Below are positions 55,460 to 62,892 of a DNA stretch of 64,000 bases, piece after piece (within the stretch, counting starts at the first letter, position 1; every line of letters begins with the position of its first letter). The position numbers and the translations under genes were made by a program. The stretch covers positions 1,736,001 to 1,800,000 of the forward strand of contig NZ_CP141213.1 in the NCBI RefSeq assembly GCF_035610345.1, in the 5' to 3' direction. The stretch is from Sinorhizobium meliloti. Lineage in GTDB: Bacteria; Pseudomonadota; Alphaproteobacteria; Rhizobiales; Rhizobiaceae. The notes below the pieces were generated by a model. The model had not been told where the DNA came from. It worked only from the letters and a program-made list of their open reading frames with translations, and made no database searches.

Positions 55460-55862
55460 CTTGGCGGCCCAGGTCCACCCCTCGTCTAGGCTGCACGAAC
55501 AACTTTGCAACATCTGTGATGATTGTAGCGGCCGAGATTCGTTCCTGCTTGTTCGAGACGCTATGACTGAAACGGCGATCGTCGTCCTTGGCTCAGCTTC
55601 AGTTCGGGTGCGCGAAATGACGCGTCCCATTCAGGCACAACGCCCGAGGCTAAGTTGACACTTCTTGTCTGCCATCCAAAAATCCGAGGACGTTCGAGAA
55701 CAGCATCGCTTAACACCGCAAACCGCCAGCGGCTGCATTCAGCCTCTCGCGCGGCGGCCGCCGCAGATCGCCGGGTATCGCGTGATCAACAGGAATTTAC
55801 GGGTATGCACAAGACCGACTGCGATCTACCATGGCAGTGATTCATTCAGTGGTTTCAAGGGA
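55460..55862. other. Intergenic region, no supported gene
   Basis: About 400 bp between repeat copy 2 and the nucleotidyltransferase-HEPN gene. The frame of the downstream gene is open through part of it, but that stretch is not family-like. It probably holds the promoter. Confidence 0.45.
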
Positions 55863-56810
55863 ATGGCCGAAGAGAAAAACGCACAGTCGTCAATGAGATC
55901 GAGCCTTGAGCACCTGCCGGAGAAGAAGCAGCGCGAGCTCGCTCGTATCGTCGAAGTCATTCACGAGGAATTCGAAGACGCGCTGAAGGGCGGGACGAGC
56001 AATTTCAAGAAACGCGGTCGTCTTCTCAAAATCATTCTGTATGGCTCTTACGCCCGCGGTACTTGGGTCGACGAACCGCACACGAGGAAGGGCTACAAAT
56101 CCGATTACGATCTTTTGGTCGTGGTCAACGACCGGCGGCTGACGGATTTTGCTACCTACTGGTCAAAGGCTGAGGACCGGCTGATGCATCTGTCGGACGT
56201 TCAGACGCCGGTGAGCCTCATTGTCCATTCGCGTCGGGAGGTGAATACGGCCTTGTACGAAGGGCAACCCTTCTTCGTTGACATCCGCCGCGATGGCGTC
56301 GCGATCTACGAGTTGGACGACACGCCACTCGCAGAGCCCAAGCCACAAACGCCAACCGAGGCCTACCGACTAGCCAAAGAGCATTTCGACGATCGGCTGC
56401 CTCATGCCAGGGTATTTATAAAAACGGCAGCCTTTTGCGTCGGCGAGAATGATTTGAAGGAGGCGGCCTTCTTGCTACATCAATCGATTGAACAAGCCTA
56501 TGCCGCTCTGTTGCTTGTTTTGACGAACTATAGCCCTGCTTCCCATAATCTGAAGCATTTGCGCGGCCTCGCAGACGGGCAAGACCGACGCATCGCAGAG
56601 GTATGGCCTCGCGATCATCAGCGCCATATTGGCTGGTTCAACATTCTAAACGAGGCCTATGTAAAAGCACGCTATTCGAAGCATTTCGAGATAAGCGAGG
56701 AGGCGCTTAGCTGGCTGCTCGAGAGAACCGAACACCTCCTCCGCCTTGTCGAGATGATTTGCACGGAACGACTCGGAGAGCTTGAACGGGCGACCGTCCG
56801 AGACCAATAA
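55863..56810 (+). CDS. Fused minimal nucleotidyltransferase (MNT) - HEPN domain protein
   Basis: 315 residues from MAEEKNAQSSM (55863), behind an AAGGGA ribosome-binding-like sequence. Residues ~20-160 are a nucleotidyltransferase: GSYARG (G61-S62) and the metal Asp pair DYD (D81, D83), with a later Asp expected near VSLIVHS. Residues ~175-305 are a HEPN domain (HARVFIKTAAFCVGENDLKEAAFLLHQSIEQAYAALLLVL, SHNLKHL). In two-gene form these are toxin-antitoxin pairs in which MNT adenylylates the HEPN ribonuclease; here both are in one chain, so it may be self-regulating or a non-toxic relative. Single-chain versions occur in rhizobia. Confidence 0.85.
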   Translation: MAEEKNAQSSMRSSLEHLPEKKQRELARIVEVIHEEFEDALKGGTSNFKKRGRLLKIILYGSYARGTWVDEPHTRKGYKSDYDLLVVVNDRRLTDFATYWSKAEDRLMHLSDVQTPVSLIVHSRREVNTALYEGQPFFVDIRRDGVAIYELDDTPLAEPKPQTPTEAYRLAKEHFDDRLPHARVFIKTAAFCVGENDLKEAAFLLHQSIEQAYAALLLVLTNYSPASHNLKHLRGLADGQDRRIAEVWPRDHQRHIGWFNILNEAYVKARYSKHFEISEEALSWLLERTEHLLRLVEMICTERLGELERATVRDQ

Positions 56811-56897
56811 TTTGTGATAATCAATAAGCGCTTGAGACTGGCGGATCGACCGCAGGGTGTGTAGATAACAGTCTGTTTTTTCGGATCCAAGGCGCCG

Positions 56898-58196
56898 ATG
56901 GCGGTAACGCGACGACAAAGGGAAGATTTCGCCAGTATTTCCTCCGCTCCCACCCCGGAGCCGGTGACGACCTTTGCCGTCCAGATCATCGGATGGAAGA
57001 GAGAGTCTTTCGAGCGATATTTCCCCGACAGGCACCTCCGTTTCCTCCCGATGAATGTCGGCGAGCGCGAATTCGAGCGCGTCTGGAAGCCGCGGATCGT
57101 GGCCGAGAAGGACGCCGAATTTCTCGCCTGGGGCCCGGAGCTGCCGGGCCCAGTGGAGGCGCTGGCAAAAGCGCGGAACATTCCCGTCACCTTCATTGAG
57201 GACGGTTTCCTTCGCTCGGCCCGCCCAAGCGCCAGCCGCACGCCTCCCCTCTCCCTGGCGCTCGACGGCCGGGCGCTTTATTTCGATTGCCGGCATGCCT
57301 CCGACCTCGAAGTGCAGCTCAAGACCTACGATTTCGAAGCGGATACGGCGCTGATGGTGCGTGCGCGCGCCGGCATCGCGCTTCTCACCGAAAGCGGCAT
57401 CAGCAAATATAATGGCGCGCGCCGGCGCACGGCCGAGGAGGTCTATGGCGAGAAGACGCGCAAGCGGGTGCTGGTCGTCGGCCAGGTGGAGGACGATGCT
57501 TCGATCCGCTACGGCTGCCTCAGCCGCATGACCAACAACGACCTGGTGCGGCTCGCGGCGTCCGAGCAAGCGGACGCCCAGATCCTTTACAAGCCGCATC
57601 CGGACGTGCTGAGCCGCGCCCGCCCGGCAAGGTCAGACCCCGCCGAAGTGGCGCAGCTTTGCGAGCTCGTGACCGAGAGCCTGCCGCTCGCCGAGGCGCT
57701 GCGGACCGTCGACCACGTATATACGATCACCTCCCTTGCGGGCTTCGAGGCGCTCCTTCGCGGCATCCGGGTCACGACCGCCGGCTGTCCCTTCTATTCC
57801 GGATGGGGCCTGACGGACGACCGGCAGCCGAACCCGCGCCGCGGCCGGCACTTGAGCATCGAAGCGCTTTTCGCCGGCGCCTATCTGCTTTATCCTCGCT
57901 ACTTCGATCCCGAGACAGGAGCGCAAACCTCATTCGAAGCGACCGTGACCGCGATCAGAAGACAGCTCGACGAGCCGCAGGGCCTTCGCCCGCGCCGACC
58001 GCAATGGCGCGCCTGGGGCCCTTACGGCCTTCTCGGCTGGCGTCATCTGTTGACCGCCTTCGTGACGCCGGCGATCCGAAAGATCGGCAGTGACCGCGAT
58101 GTCGAAGACTTCAGGTCCGACCCGATCCGCTTCTTCCGCACCCTGTCCGAGCGGAAATACCGCATCATCGGCCGCATCCTCTATCCGTTCGGGTGA
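56898..58196 (+). CDS. Capsular polysaccharide biosynthesis/export protein, KpsC/KpsS (RkpZ/LpsZ or RkpJ)-like
   Basis: 432 residues, one Capsule_synth-type domain instead of the two of E. coli KpsC. Conserved blocks: FIEDGFLRSARPSA, VLVVGQVEDDASIRYG, ILYKPHPDVLSR, VYTITSLAGFEALLRGIRVTTAGCPFYSGWGLTDDR and LFAGAYLLYPRYFDPETG. E. coli KpsC and KpsS add the Kdo linker to the lipid anchor of group 2 capsules; rhizobial LpsZ/RkpZ affects K-antigen size. It starts 87 bp after the HEPN gene and its stop overlaps the KpsM-like start (GTGA). First gene of a four-gene export operon. The choice between RkpZ and RkpJ type is open. Confidence 0.88.
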   Translation: MAVTRRQREDFASISSAPTPEPVTTFAVQIIGWKRESFERYFPDRHLRFLPMNVGEREFERVWKPRIVAEKDAEFLAWGPELPGPVEALAKARNIPVTFIEDGFLRSARPSASRTPPLSLALDGRALYFDCRHASDLEVQLKTYDFEADTALMVRARAGIALLTESGISKYNGARRRTAEEVYGEKTRKRVLVVGQVEDDASIRYGCLSRMTNNDLVRLAASEQADAQILYKPHPDVLSRARPARSDPAEVAQLCELVTESLPLAEALRTVDHVYTITSLAGFEALLRGIRVTTAGCPFYSGWGLTDDRQPNPRRGRHLSIEALFAGAYLLYPRYFDPETGAQTSFEATVTAIRRQLDEPQGLRPRRPQWRAWGPYGLLGWRHLLTAFVTPAIRKIGSDRDVEDFRSDPIRFFRTLSERKYRIIGRILYPFG

Positions 58197-58972
58197 CTGA
58201 CATGGGCTATCTCACCACCCATTTCCGTGTCGTCGGTGCCCTTCTGGTTCGCGAAATGGCGACCCGCTTCGGCTCCAAGCCCGGTGGCTATGTCTGGGCG
58301 CTGCTCGATCCGGCCGCCCATATCCTGCTGATGACGGTCATCTTCCAGGCGATCGCCCGAGCGCCGGCGCTCGGCACCAGCTTCGCGCTGTTCTTCGCCA
58401 CCGGCTATATCGCTTTCCAGTTCTACCAGGCGATGACAGGCTATCTGAACGCCGCGGTCAGGGCCAACAAGGCGCTGCTCAGCTACCCCAATGTCGCGCC
58501 GATCGACACCATCGTCGCCCGCTTCGTCCTGCAGATGGGCACGACGTCGCTGGTCGCCTTCATCGTGCTCGGCACCATCGTCGCCACCATGCGGGTCGAC
58601 ACCAACCTCCACTGGCCCTCGATCCTCGAAGCGGTGGGGCTCGCCTGCCTCTTCGGCCTCGGCGTCGCCATGGTCAATTGCGTGCTTTTCCTTAGATATC
58701 CGCTCTACGAGCAGGTCTTCGGCATCGTCAACCGGCCGCTCTTCCTGATATCCGGCGTCTTCTTCCTGCCGGACTCGATTCCCGCGCCCTATCGCGATCT
58801 CGTGCTCATCAATCCGCTCGTCCACATCATCATGGGCTTCCGGCAGGGTTTCTATCCGGAGTATCGCGCGGTCGGCCTCGACATGGACTATCTCTACGGA
58901 ATCGCATTTCTGACATTGTTTGCCGGAATGCTGGTCTTCACCCTCTCCAGAAAGACGCTGAGAAACGAATGA
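58193..58972 (+). CDS. rkpT: Capsular polysaccharide ABC exporter, membrane component (KpsM/RkpT)
   Basis: 259 residues from GTG at 58193, which overlaps the preceding stop; an ATG at 58202 (MGYLTTHF) is an alternative. ABC-2 type permease with six helices: GGYVWALLDPAAHILLMTVIFQA, SFALFFATGYIAFQFYQAM, LGTIVATM, LFGLGVAMVNCVLF, LFLISGVFFLPDSIP and FLTLFAGMLVFTL. The LxxxPNVxPIDTIxAR-like loop SYPNVAPIDTIVARF is typical of KpsM. It exports the K-antigen (KPS) across the inner membrane together with the ATPase encoded next. Confidence 0.9.
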   Translation: MTDMGYLTTHFRVVGALLVREMATRFGSKPGGYVWALLDPAAHILLMTVIFQAIARAPALGTSFALFFATGYIAFQFYQAMTGYLNAAVRANKALLSYPNVAPIDTIVARFVLQMGTTSLVAFIVLGTIVATMRVDTNLHWPSILEAVGLACLFGLGVAMVNCVLFLRYPLYEQVFGIVNRPLFLISGVFFLPDSIPAPYRDLVLINPLVHIIMGFRQGFYPEYRAVGLDMDYLYGIAFLTLFAGMLVFTLSRKTLRNE

Positions 58973-59628
58973 TCCGGTTCGAGCAGGCGACGAAATATGC
59001 GCGCACCAAGGGCATCGAGAAGCCGATCATCGAGGATGCATCGCTGACGCTGAACCGCGGCAAGAGCGTCGGCCTGCTTGGCCGCAACGGCGCCGGAAAA
59101 TCCACGCTGCTGCGCCTCATCGCCGGCGCCATCAAGCTCGACAAGGGCCGAATCATCCGCCGCGGCAAGATCTCCTGGCCGCTCGGCTTTGCCGGCAGCT
59201 TTCAGCCATCCATGACGGGCGAGCAGAATGTGCGCTTCGTCGCCCGCATCTATGGTGTCGATACGGAGAAACTGATCGACTATGTGGAGGATTTCGCCGA
59301 GCTCGGCCCCTTCTACAAGGCGCCGGTCGGCACCTATTCCTCCGGCATGAAGGCGCGGCTAGCCTTCGGCTTGAGCATGGGCGTCAACTTCGACTATTAT
59401 CTCGTCGACGAAATCACCGCCGTTGGTGACTCAAATTTTAGGAAGAAATGCCAGGCTGTCTTCCAGACCAAGCTGCAGGAATCCGACATTATCATGGTCT
59501 CTCACAGCACCGGCACGATCCGCGACTATTGTGATTGCGGCGTGGTGCTGGAAAAAGGCAAGATGACCTATTATGAGAATGTCGAAGACGCGATCCGCGC
59601 ACACGACAAGAATATGAGGGAAAATTAA
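58969..59628 (+). CDS. rkpS: Capsular polysaccharide ABC exporter, ATP-binding protein (KpsT/RkpS)
   Basis: 219 residues, typical for KpsT. Walker A GRNGAGKST (38-46), the KpsT-type signature TYSSGMKARLAFGLS and Walker B YYLVDEITAVGD are present, with H-loop SHSTGTI. It overlaps the KpsM-like gene by 4 bp (ATGA), and its stop shares one base with the next start (TAATG). No separate outer-membrane gene is seen in the window. It energises transport of the polysaccharide. Confidence 0.92.
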   Translation: MIRFEQATKYARTKGIEKPIIEDASLTLNRGKSVGLLGRNGAGKSTLLRLIAGAIKLDKGRIIRRGKISWPLGFAGSFQPSMTGEQNVRFVARIYGVDTEKLIDYVEDFAELGPFYKAPVGTYSSGMKARLAFGLSMGVNFDYYLVDEITAVGDSNFRKKCQAVFQTKLQESDIIMVSHSTGTIRDYCDCGVVLEKGKMTYYENVEDAIRAHDKNMREN

Positions 59629-60956
59629 TGGCAGTCAGGAACGACGCGGCGGTGGACAGGTCTGGTTCTGCGCACGCCGACAGAAATACTGCGACTGCCG
59701 ATGCCAAAAGCAAGGGCATTGCCATTCTGGAGGGTTTGCTCGGACGAGAGGGCGCGCCTGTTATCCCGCTGCGCGAACGTCATGAAAGAGTTCTGCCGGA
59801 CGACAAGCCCGACTTGCGACCGAAATGGCTGAAGAAGCTGTCATTTCGCCACACCATCATCGCTGGCTCGTTTCTCGGCCTCGTCGCTCTTCCGGCCACG
59901 TTTGCCTCGCTTTACATGGCCTTCATCGCCGCCGACCAGTATCACAGCACGGCATCCTTCGCTGTGCGCAGCATAGAAGGCGGCGTATCGAGCGACATTC
60001 TCGGCATGTTCACGCAAGCTTCCGGTGGCAGCACGGCTTCCGACAGCTACATCCTCATGGATTATATCCTGAGCGAGCGGATGGCCGCGGATGCGGATCG
60101 GCGTTTCAAGTTGGAAGAAGTCTACGCCACTCGCGGCCTCGACTTTTTCTACGGCATCGGCTCCGACCTGCCGATCGAGGACAAGCTGGCCTACTGGCGC
60201 GACATGGTGAAGGTCAATTTCGACCATTCCTCCGGCATTATGCAGGTGACCGTGAAGGCCTTCGAGCCGAAACGGGCGCAGGAGATCGCCCAGTTCATCG
60301 TCAACCAGAGCGACAATCTCGTGAACAGCCTCTCGCTTTCGGCGCGCAACGACGTCCTACGCGCCGCGCAGGACGAAGTGCTGGCGGGCGAAGCGCGGCT
60401 TTCCAAGGCTCGCGCGGGGCTGCGCGATTATCGCGACAAATCGCAGGAAATCAGCCCCGAAGAAGGCGCAAAGCTCGCGATACAGCTCATCGGCGGGTTG
60501 GAAGCAGAATTGACGAAGCTCAATGCCGATCTCGCCACGGCTAAAAGCCAGATGAGCGAGGATACACCGCGAATTCGCGTGCTCAAAACCCGCATCGAAA
60601 GCCTGGAGCAGCAGCTTGCAGTGGAGCGCCAGCGGCTGGGCGCGGGTGAAAGCGCATCGGCTGCGGGTGATCCCAACTCGCCCGACGTTGCCGGCCGAAT
60701 CGCCGAATTCGAGGAGCTGGAAACGGAGCGCGAGTTCGCCGAGCGCGCCTATACTGCGGCTTTGGGCTCTCTCGAGAAGGCTCGCATCGATGCAAACAAC
60801 CGGCAGCGCTATCTCGCGCTCTTCATCGAACCGACGCTTTCGCAAATGGCGCAATATCCGAGCCGGCTGCTGAACGCTTTTCTTGTGGCATTCGGGCTGC
60901 TCTTTGCCTGGGGGATCGCCGTGATGAGCTATTATAACATACGTGACAGAGCCTGA
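59628..60956 (+). CDS. rkpR: Capsule export inner-membrane/periplasmic adaptor (KpsE/RkpR, PCP-3 family)
   Basis: 442 residues. A long N-terminal cytoplasmic stretch (to residue ~75) precedes the first membrane helix (IIAGSFLGLVALPATFASLYMAFI). The periplasmic part contains YHSTASFAVRSIEGGVSSDILGMF and a coiled coil at about 245-385 (RLSKARAGLRDYRDKSQEISPEEG and onwards). The second helix ends the protein (LLNAFLVAFGLLFAWGIAVMSYY). This topology is that of KpsE/RkpR, which links the inner-membrane exporter to the outer-membrane channel. The cytoplasmic N-terminus is longer than in KpsE of E. coli. Convergent with the glycosyltransferase gene. Confidence 0.92.
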   Translation: MAVRNDAAVDRSGSAHADRNTATADAKSKGIAILEGLLGREGAPVIPLRERHERVLPDDKPDLRPKWLKKLSFRHTIIAGSFLGLVALPATFASLYMAFIAADQYHSTASFAVRSIEGGVSSDILGMFTQASGGSTASDSYILMDYILSERMAADADRRFKLEEVYATRGLDFFYGIGSDLPIEDKLAYWRDMVKVNFDHSSGIMQVTVKAFEPKRAQEIAQFIVNQSDNLVNSLSLSARNDVLRAAQDEVLAGEARLSKARAGLRDYRDKSQEISPEEGAKLAIQLIGGLEAELTKLNADLATAKSQMSEDTPRIRVLKTRIESLEQQLAVERQRLGAGESASAAGDPNSPDVAGRIAEFEELETEREFAERAYTAALGSLEKARIDANNRQRYLALFIEPTLSQMAQYPSRLLNAFLVAFGLLFAWGIAVMSYYNIRDRA

Positions 60957-61005
60957 CGCTCTGGTGGATCGCATCTAAGGTCGGGGCATACCCTAGGGCT
61001 TTGAA

Positions 61006-62466
61006 CTATTCCCGGGCACTCGGCACGCGTACTCTTTCCTCGTTATTAAACATCTCGAACGGTCGATATAGGCTTTTACGATTGCGCAACGCATTTACAT
61101 GCCAGTTCATCCAAGTCTCCCAGTATTCCAGGCGTTGCACATTCATAGCTCTGCCTCGTGCACTCCCGGTGGCGCTGTCGGTCATTAGCGAGTTGGGGCG
61201 GTGGGCACCGAATGCCAGCGGCTCGCTGAGCTTTCGCCAGCCGCGCCGGCCAAATATCAACTTAAGTCTGGCAATGTATTCGCTATCTGCCCCCGTACGA
61301 ACATTGTCGTAGAACCCAGCTCTGTCGATCACTATCGCCCTACGGAACAACGGCGAGGCCGGATTCAGCCGCGTCAGTGGATAGACTTGTCTAGCGTAAA
61401 ACAAGCCATCATCTTGGATGCGAGCCCATGTAGAGAGTGTAAAAATCAAACTGGGATCCTTCAGCAGAGGCGTAACTTGTCTATAAATTTTTTCGGGATG
61501 TGCCCAGTCGTCGGAGTCATGGCACGTCACGAAGTCGCCACGCGCGTTCGCGAGTGCCATATTTCGCGCGGCATAAGGGCCACCGTTCTCAGATCGCTCG
61601 ATGAGGCGAACGCGAGAATCTCTTACGGCGAGCGCTCTAATAACGTCTACAGTCTCGTCCGTACTGCCATCGTCAACTACGAGTACTTCAATGTCTCGAT
61701 ATGATTGGGCAAGCAGGGATTCGATGGAGGCCCCAATACGTTTAGCGGTATTGTAGGCTGGCATTGTGACGGTCACCAGCGGTCCCCGGACAGAACCCGC
61801 TTTGATTGTCGAAGTTAGATTGCCCGCAGATGGTGATGCAAGGACGTTCTTGATGCCCACCGGGGATAAGCCATACGCGGCCAGATACTCATTCATCAGC
61901 TCAAGCGACACCGCGTAGTCGGACGCAAGGTTCGCCTTCAGCAAGAACATATCCGGATCGACTACACTGTGATTCTTGGCAAGCGTCTTTTTCACCACCA
62001 CGATCGCTTCATCGATGCGATCGTGCGCGACCAACAATGCGGTGAGCAGCTCTGGTTTAGCCGACGGAGATTTCTCAATGAGTTCGAGAGCAGCAGTCGG
62101 GCTATACTGCGCAATCGCGCACGCTGTTTCGTTCAGCAACTTTGAATTAAGAAGGCCTTCCGAATAGGCGTCGCGAATTAGCTGGCAACCCTTCACAATA
62201 TCCCCGCAGGCTGCCAACGATGTGCCAAGCGCCAGCGCCTCTCGCCCGCTGCGAGGATTACGGTTGAAGGCAATCGCGGAGCGATAGCATCCGAGTTTGA
62301 AAAGGGCCCATGCCGCGTCCCGAGCCCCTGAGAAATCTTTCTCCTCAATGGTCGCAAGTGCCTCCGCAAATCTCTTGCTCGAGAGCAGATACGCGAAGCG
62401 AACACGTTTGCTGATATGCAATTGAGACCTCGTTGAAAGTTGGTACCAGAGCCGGCGCCGGCCCAT
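61006..62466 (-). CDS. Family 2 glycosyltransferase with N-terminal helical-repeat domain
   Basis: 486 residues. Residues 1-~215 are alpha-helical, TPR-like (RFAEALATIEEKDFSGARDAAWALFKLG and LEALG-type repeats), without catalytic motifs. The GT-A domain starts about residue 228: VTVTMPAYNTAKRIGASIESLLAQSYRDIEVLVVDDGSTDET, with metal-binding DxD-like CHDSDDW and the acceptor region ARNMALANARGDFV. It probably adds a sugar in capsule or other surface polysaccharide assembly, in line with the neighbouring export genes. The first Met is used; no better start is evident. It converges on the export operon with a 50-bp gap. Confidence 0.9.
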   Translation of the reverse strand: MGRRRLWYQLSTRSQLHISKRVRFAYLLSSKRFAEALATIEEKDFSGARDAAWALFKLGCYRSAIAFNRNPRSGREALALGTSLAACGDIVKGCQLIRDAYSEGLLNSKLLNETACAIAQYSPTAALELIEKSPSAKPELLTALLVAHDRIDEAIVVVKKTLAKNHSVVDPDMFLLKANLASDYAVSLELMNEYLAAYGLSPVGIKNVLASPSAGNLTSTIKAGSVRGPLVTVTMPAYNTAKRIGASIESLLAQSYRDIEVLVVDDGSTDETVDVIRALAVRDSRVRLIERSENGGPYAARNMALANARGDFVTCHDSDDWAHPEKIYRQVTPLLKDPSLIFTLSTWARIQDDGLFYARQVYPLTRLNPASPLFRRAIVIDRAGFYDNVRTGADSEYIARLKLIFGRRGWRKLSEPLAFGAHRPNSLMTDSATGSARGRAMNVQRLEYWETWMNWHVNALRNRKSLYRPFEMFNNEERVRVPSARE

Positions 62467-62892
62467 TTACCGGGTTATAATTCCAGTCTGTCGACGGCAC
62501 AACATCACATTGGCCTGGCTCCGAGATTGCGTATGGGACCGGGCAGGCCACAAGTCTTGATCGTTCCATTGAGAGAGTGCGGACGCTCGGTCTCACTGAT
62601 CCGTATTCACATATTCGGGTCAGTCGAACTCTTAAGTTTGAGAGTTGCCAGCTTCGCCCCGAAGCGGCCAGAGGCCGGCATCCACAGTATGCCCCTTGTC
62701 GCTTTGACTTTTCCTGAGCCTTGCATTATTGCCTGCGCCTTGAACCGCTCTGATCGGACGGCGCATGTTTGCGACGATACGAGCTGCGGTCTCTATCTTG
62801 CAGGGCCGGGTTGGCAAAATGGACCGGGGTATTATCTCCGAGTTATTCGGACTTCCCCCAGCACTACGTTTGGTGACGGAATTGAGGAAATG
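62467..62892. other. Intergenic region, no supported gene
   Basis: About 425 bp between divergent glycosyltransferase and methyltransferase genes, so both promoters should lie here. Small open frames show no recognisable product. Confidence 0.5.
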
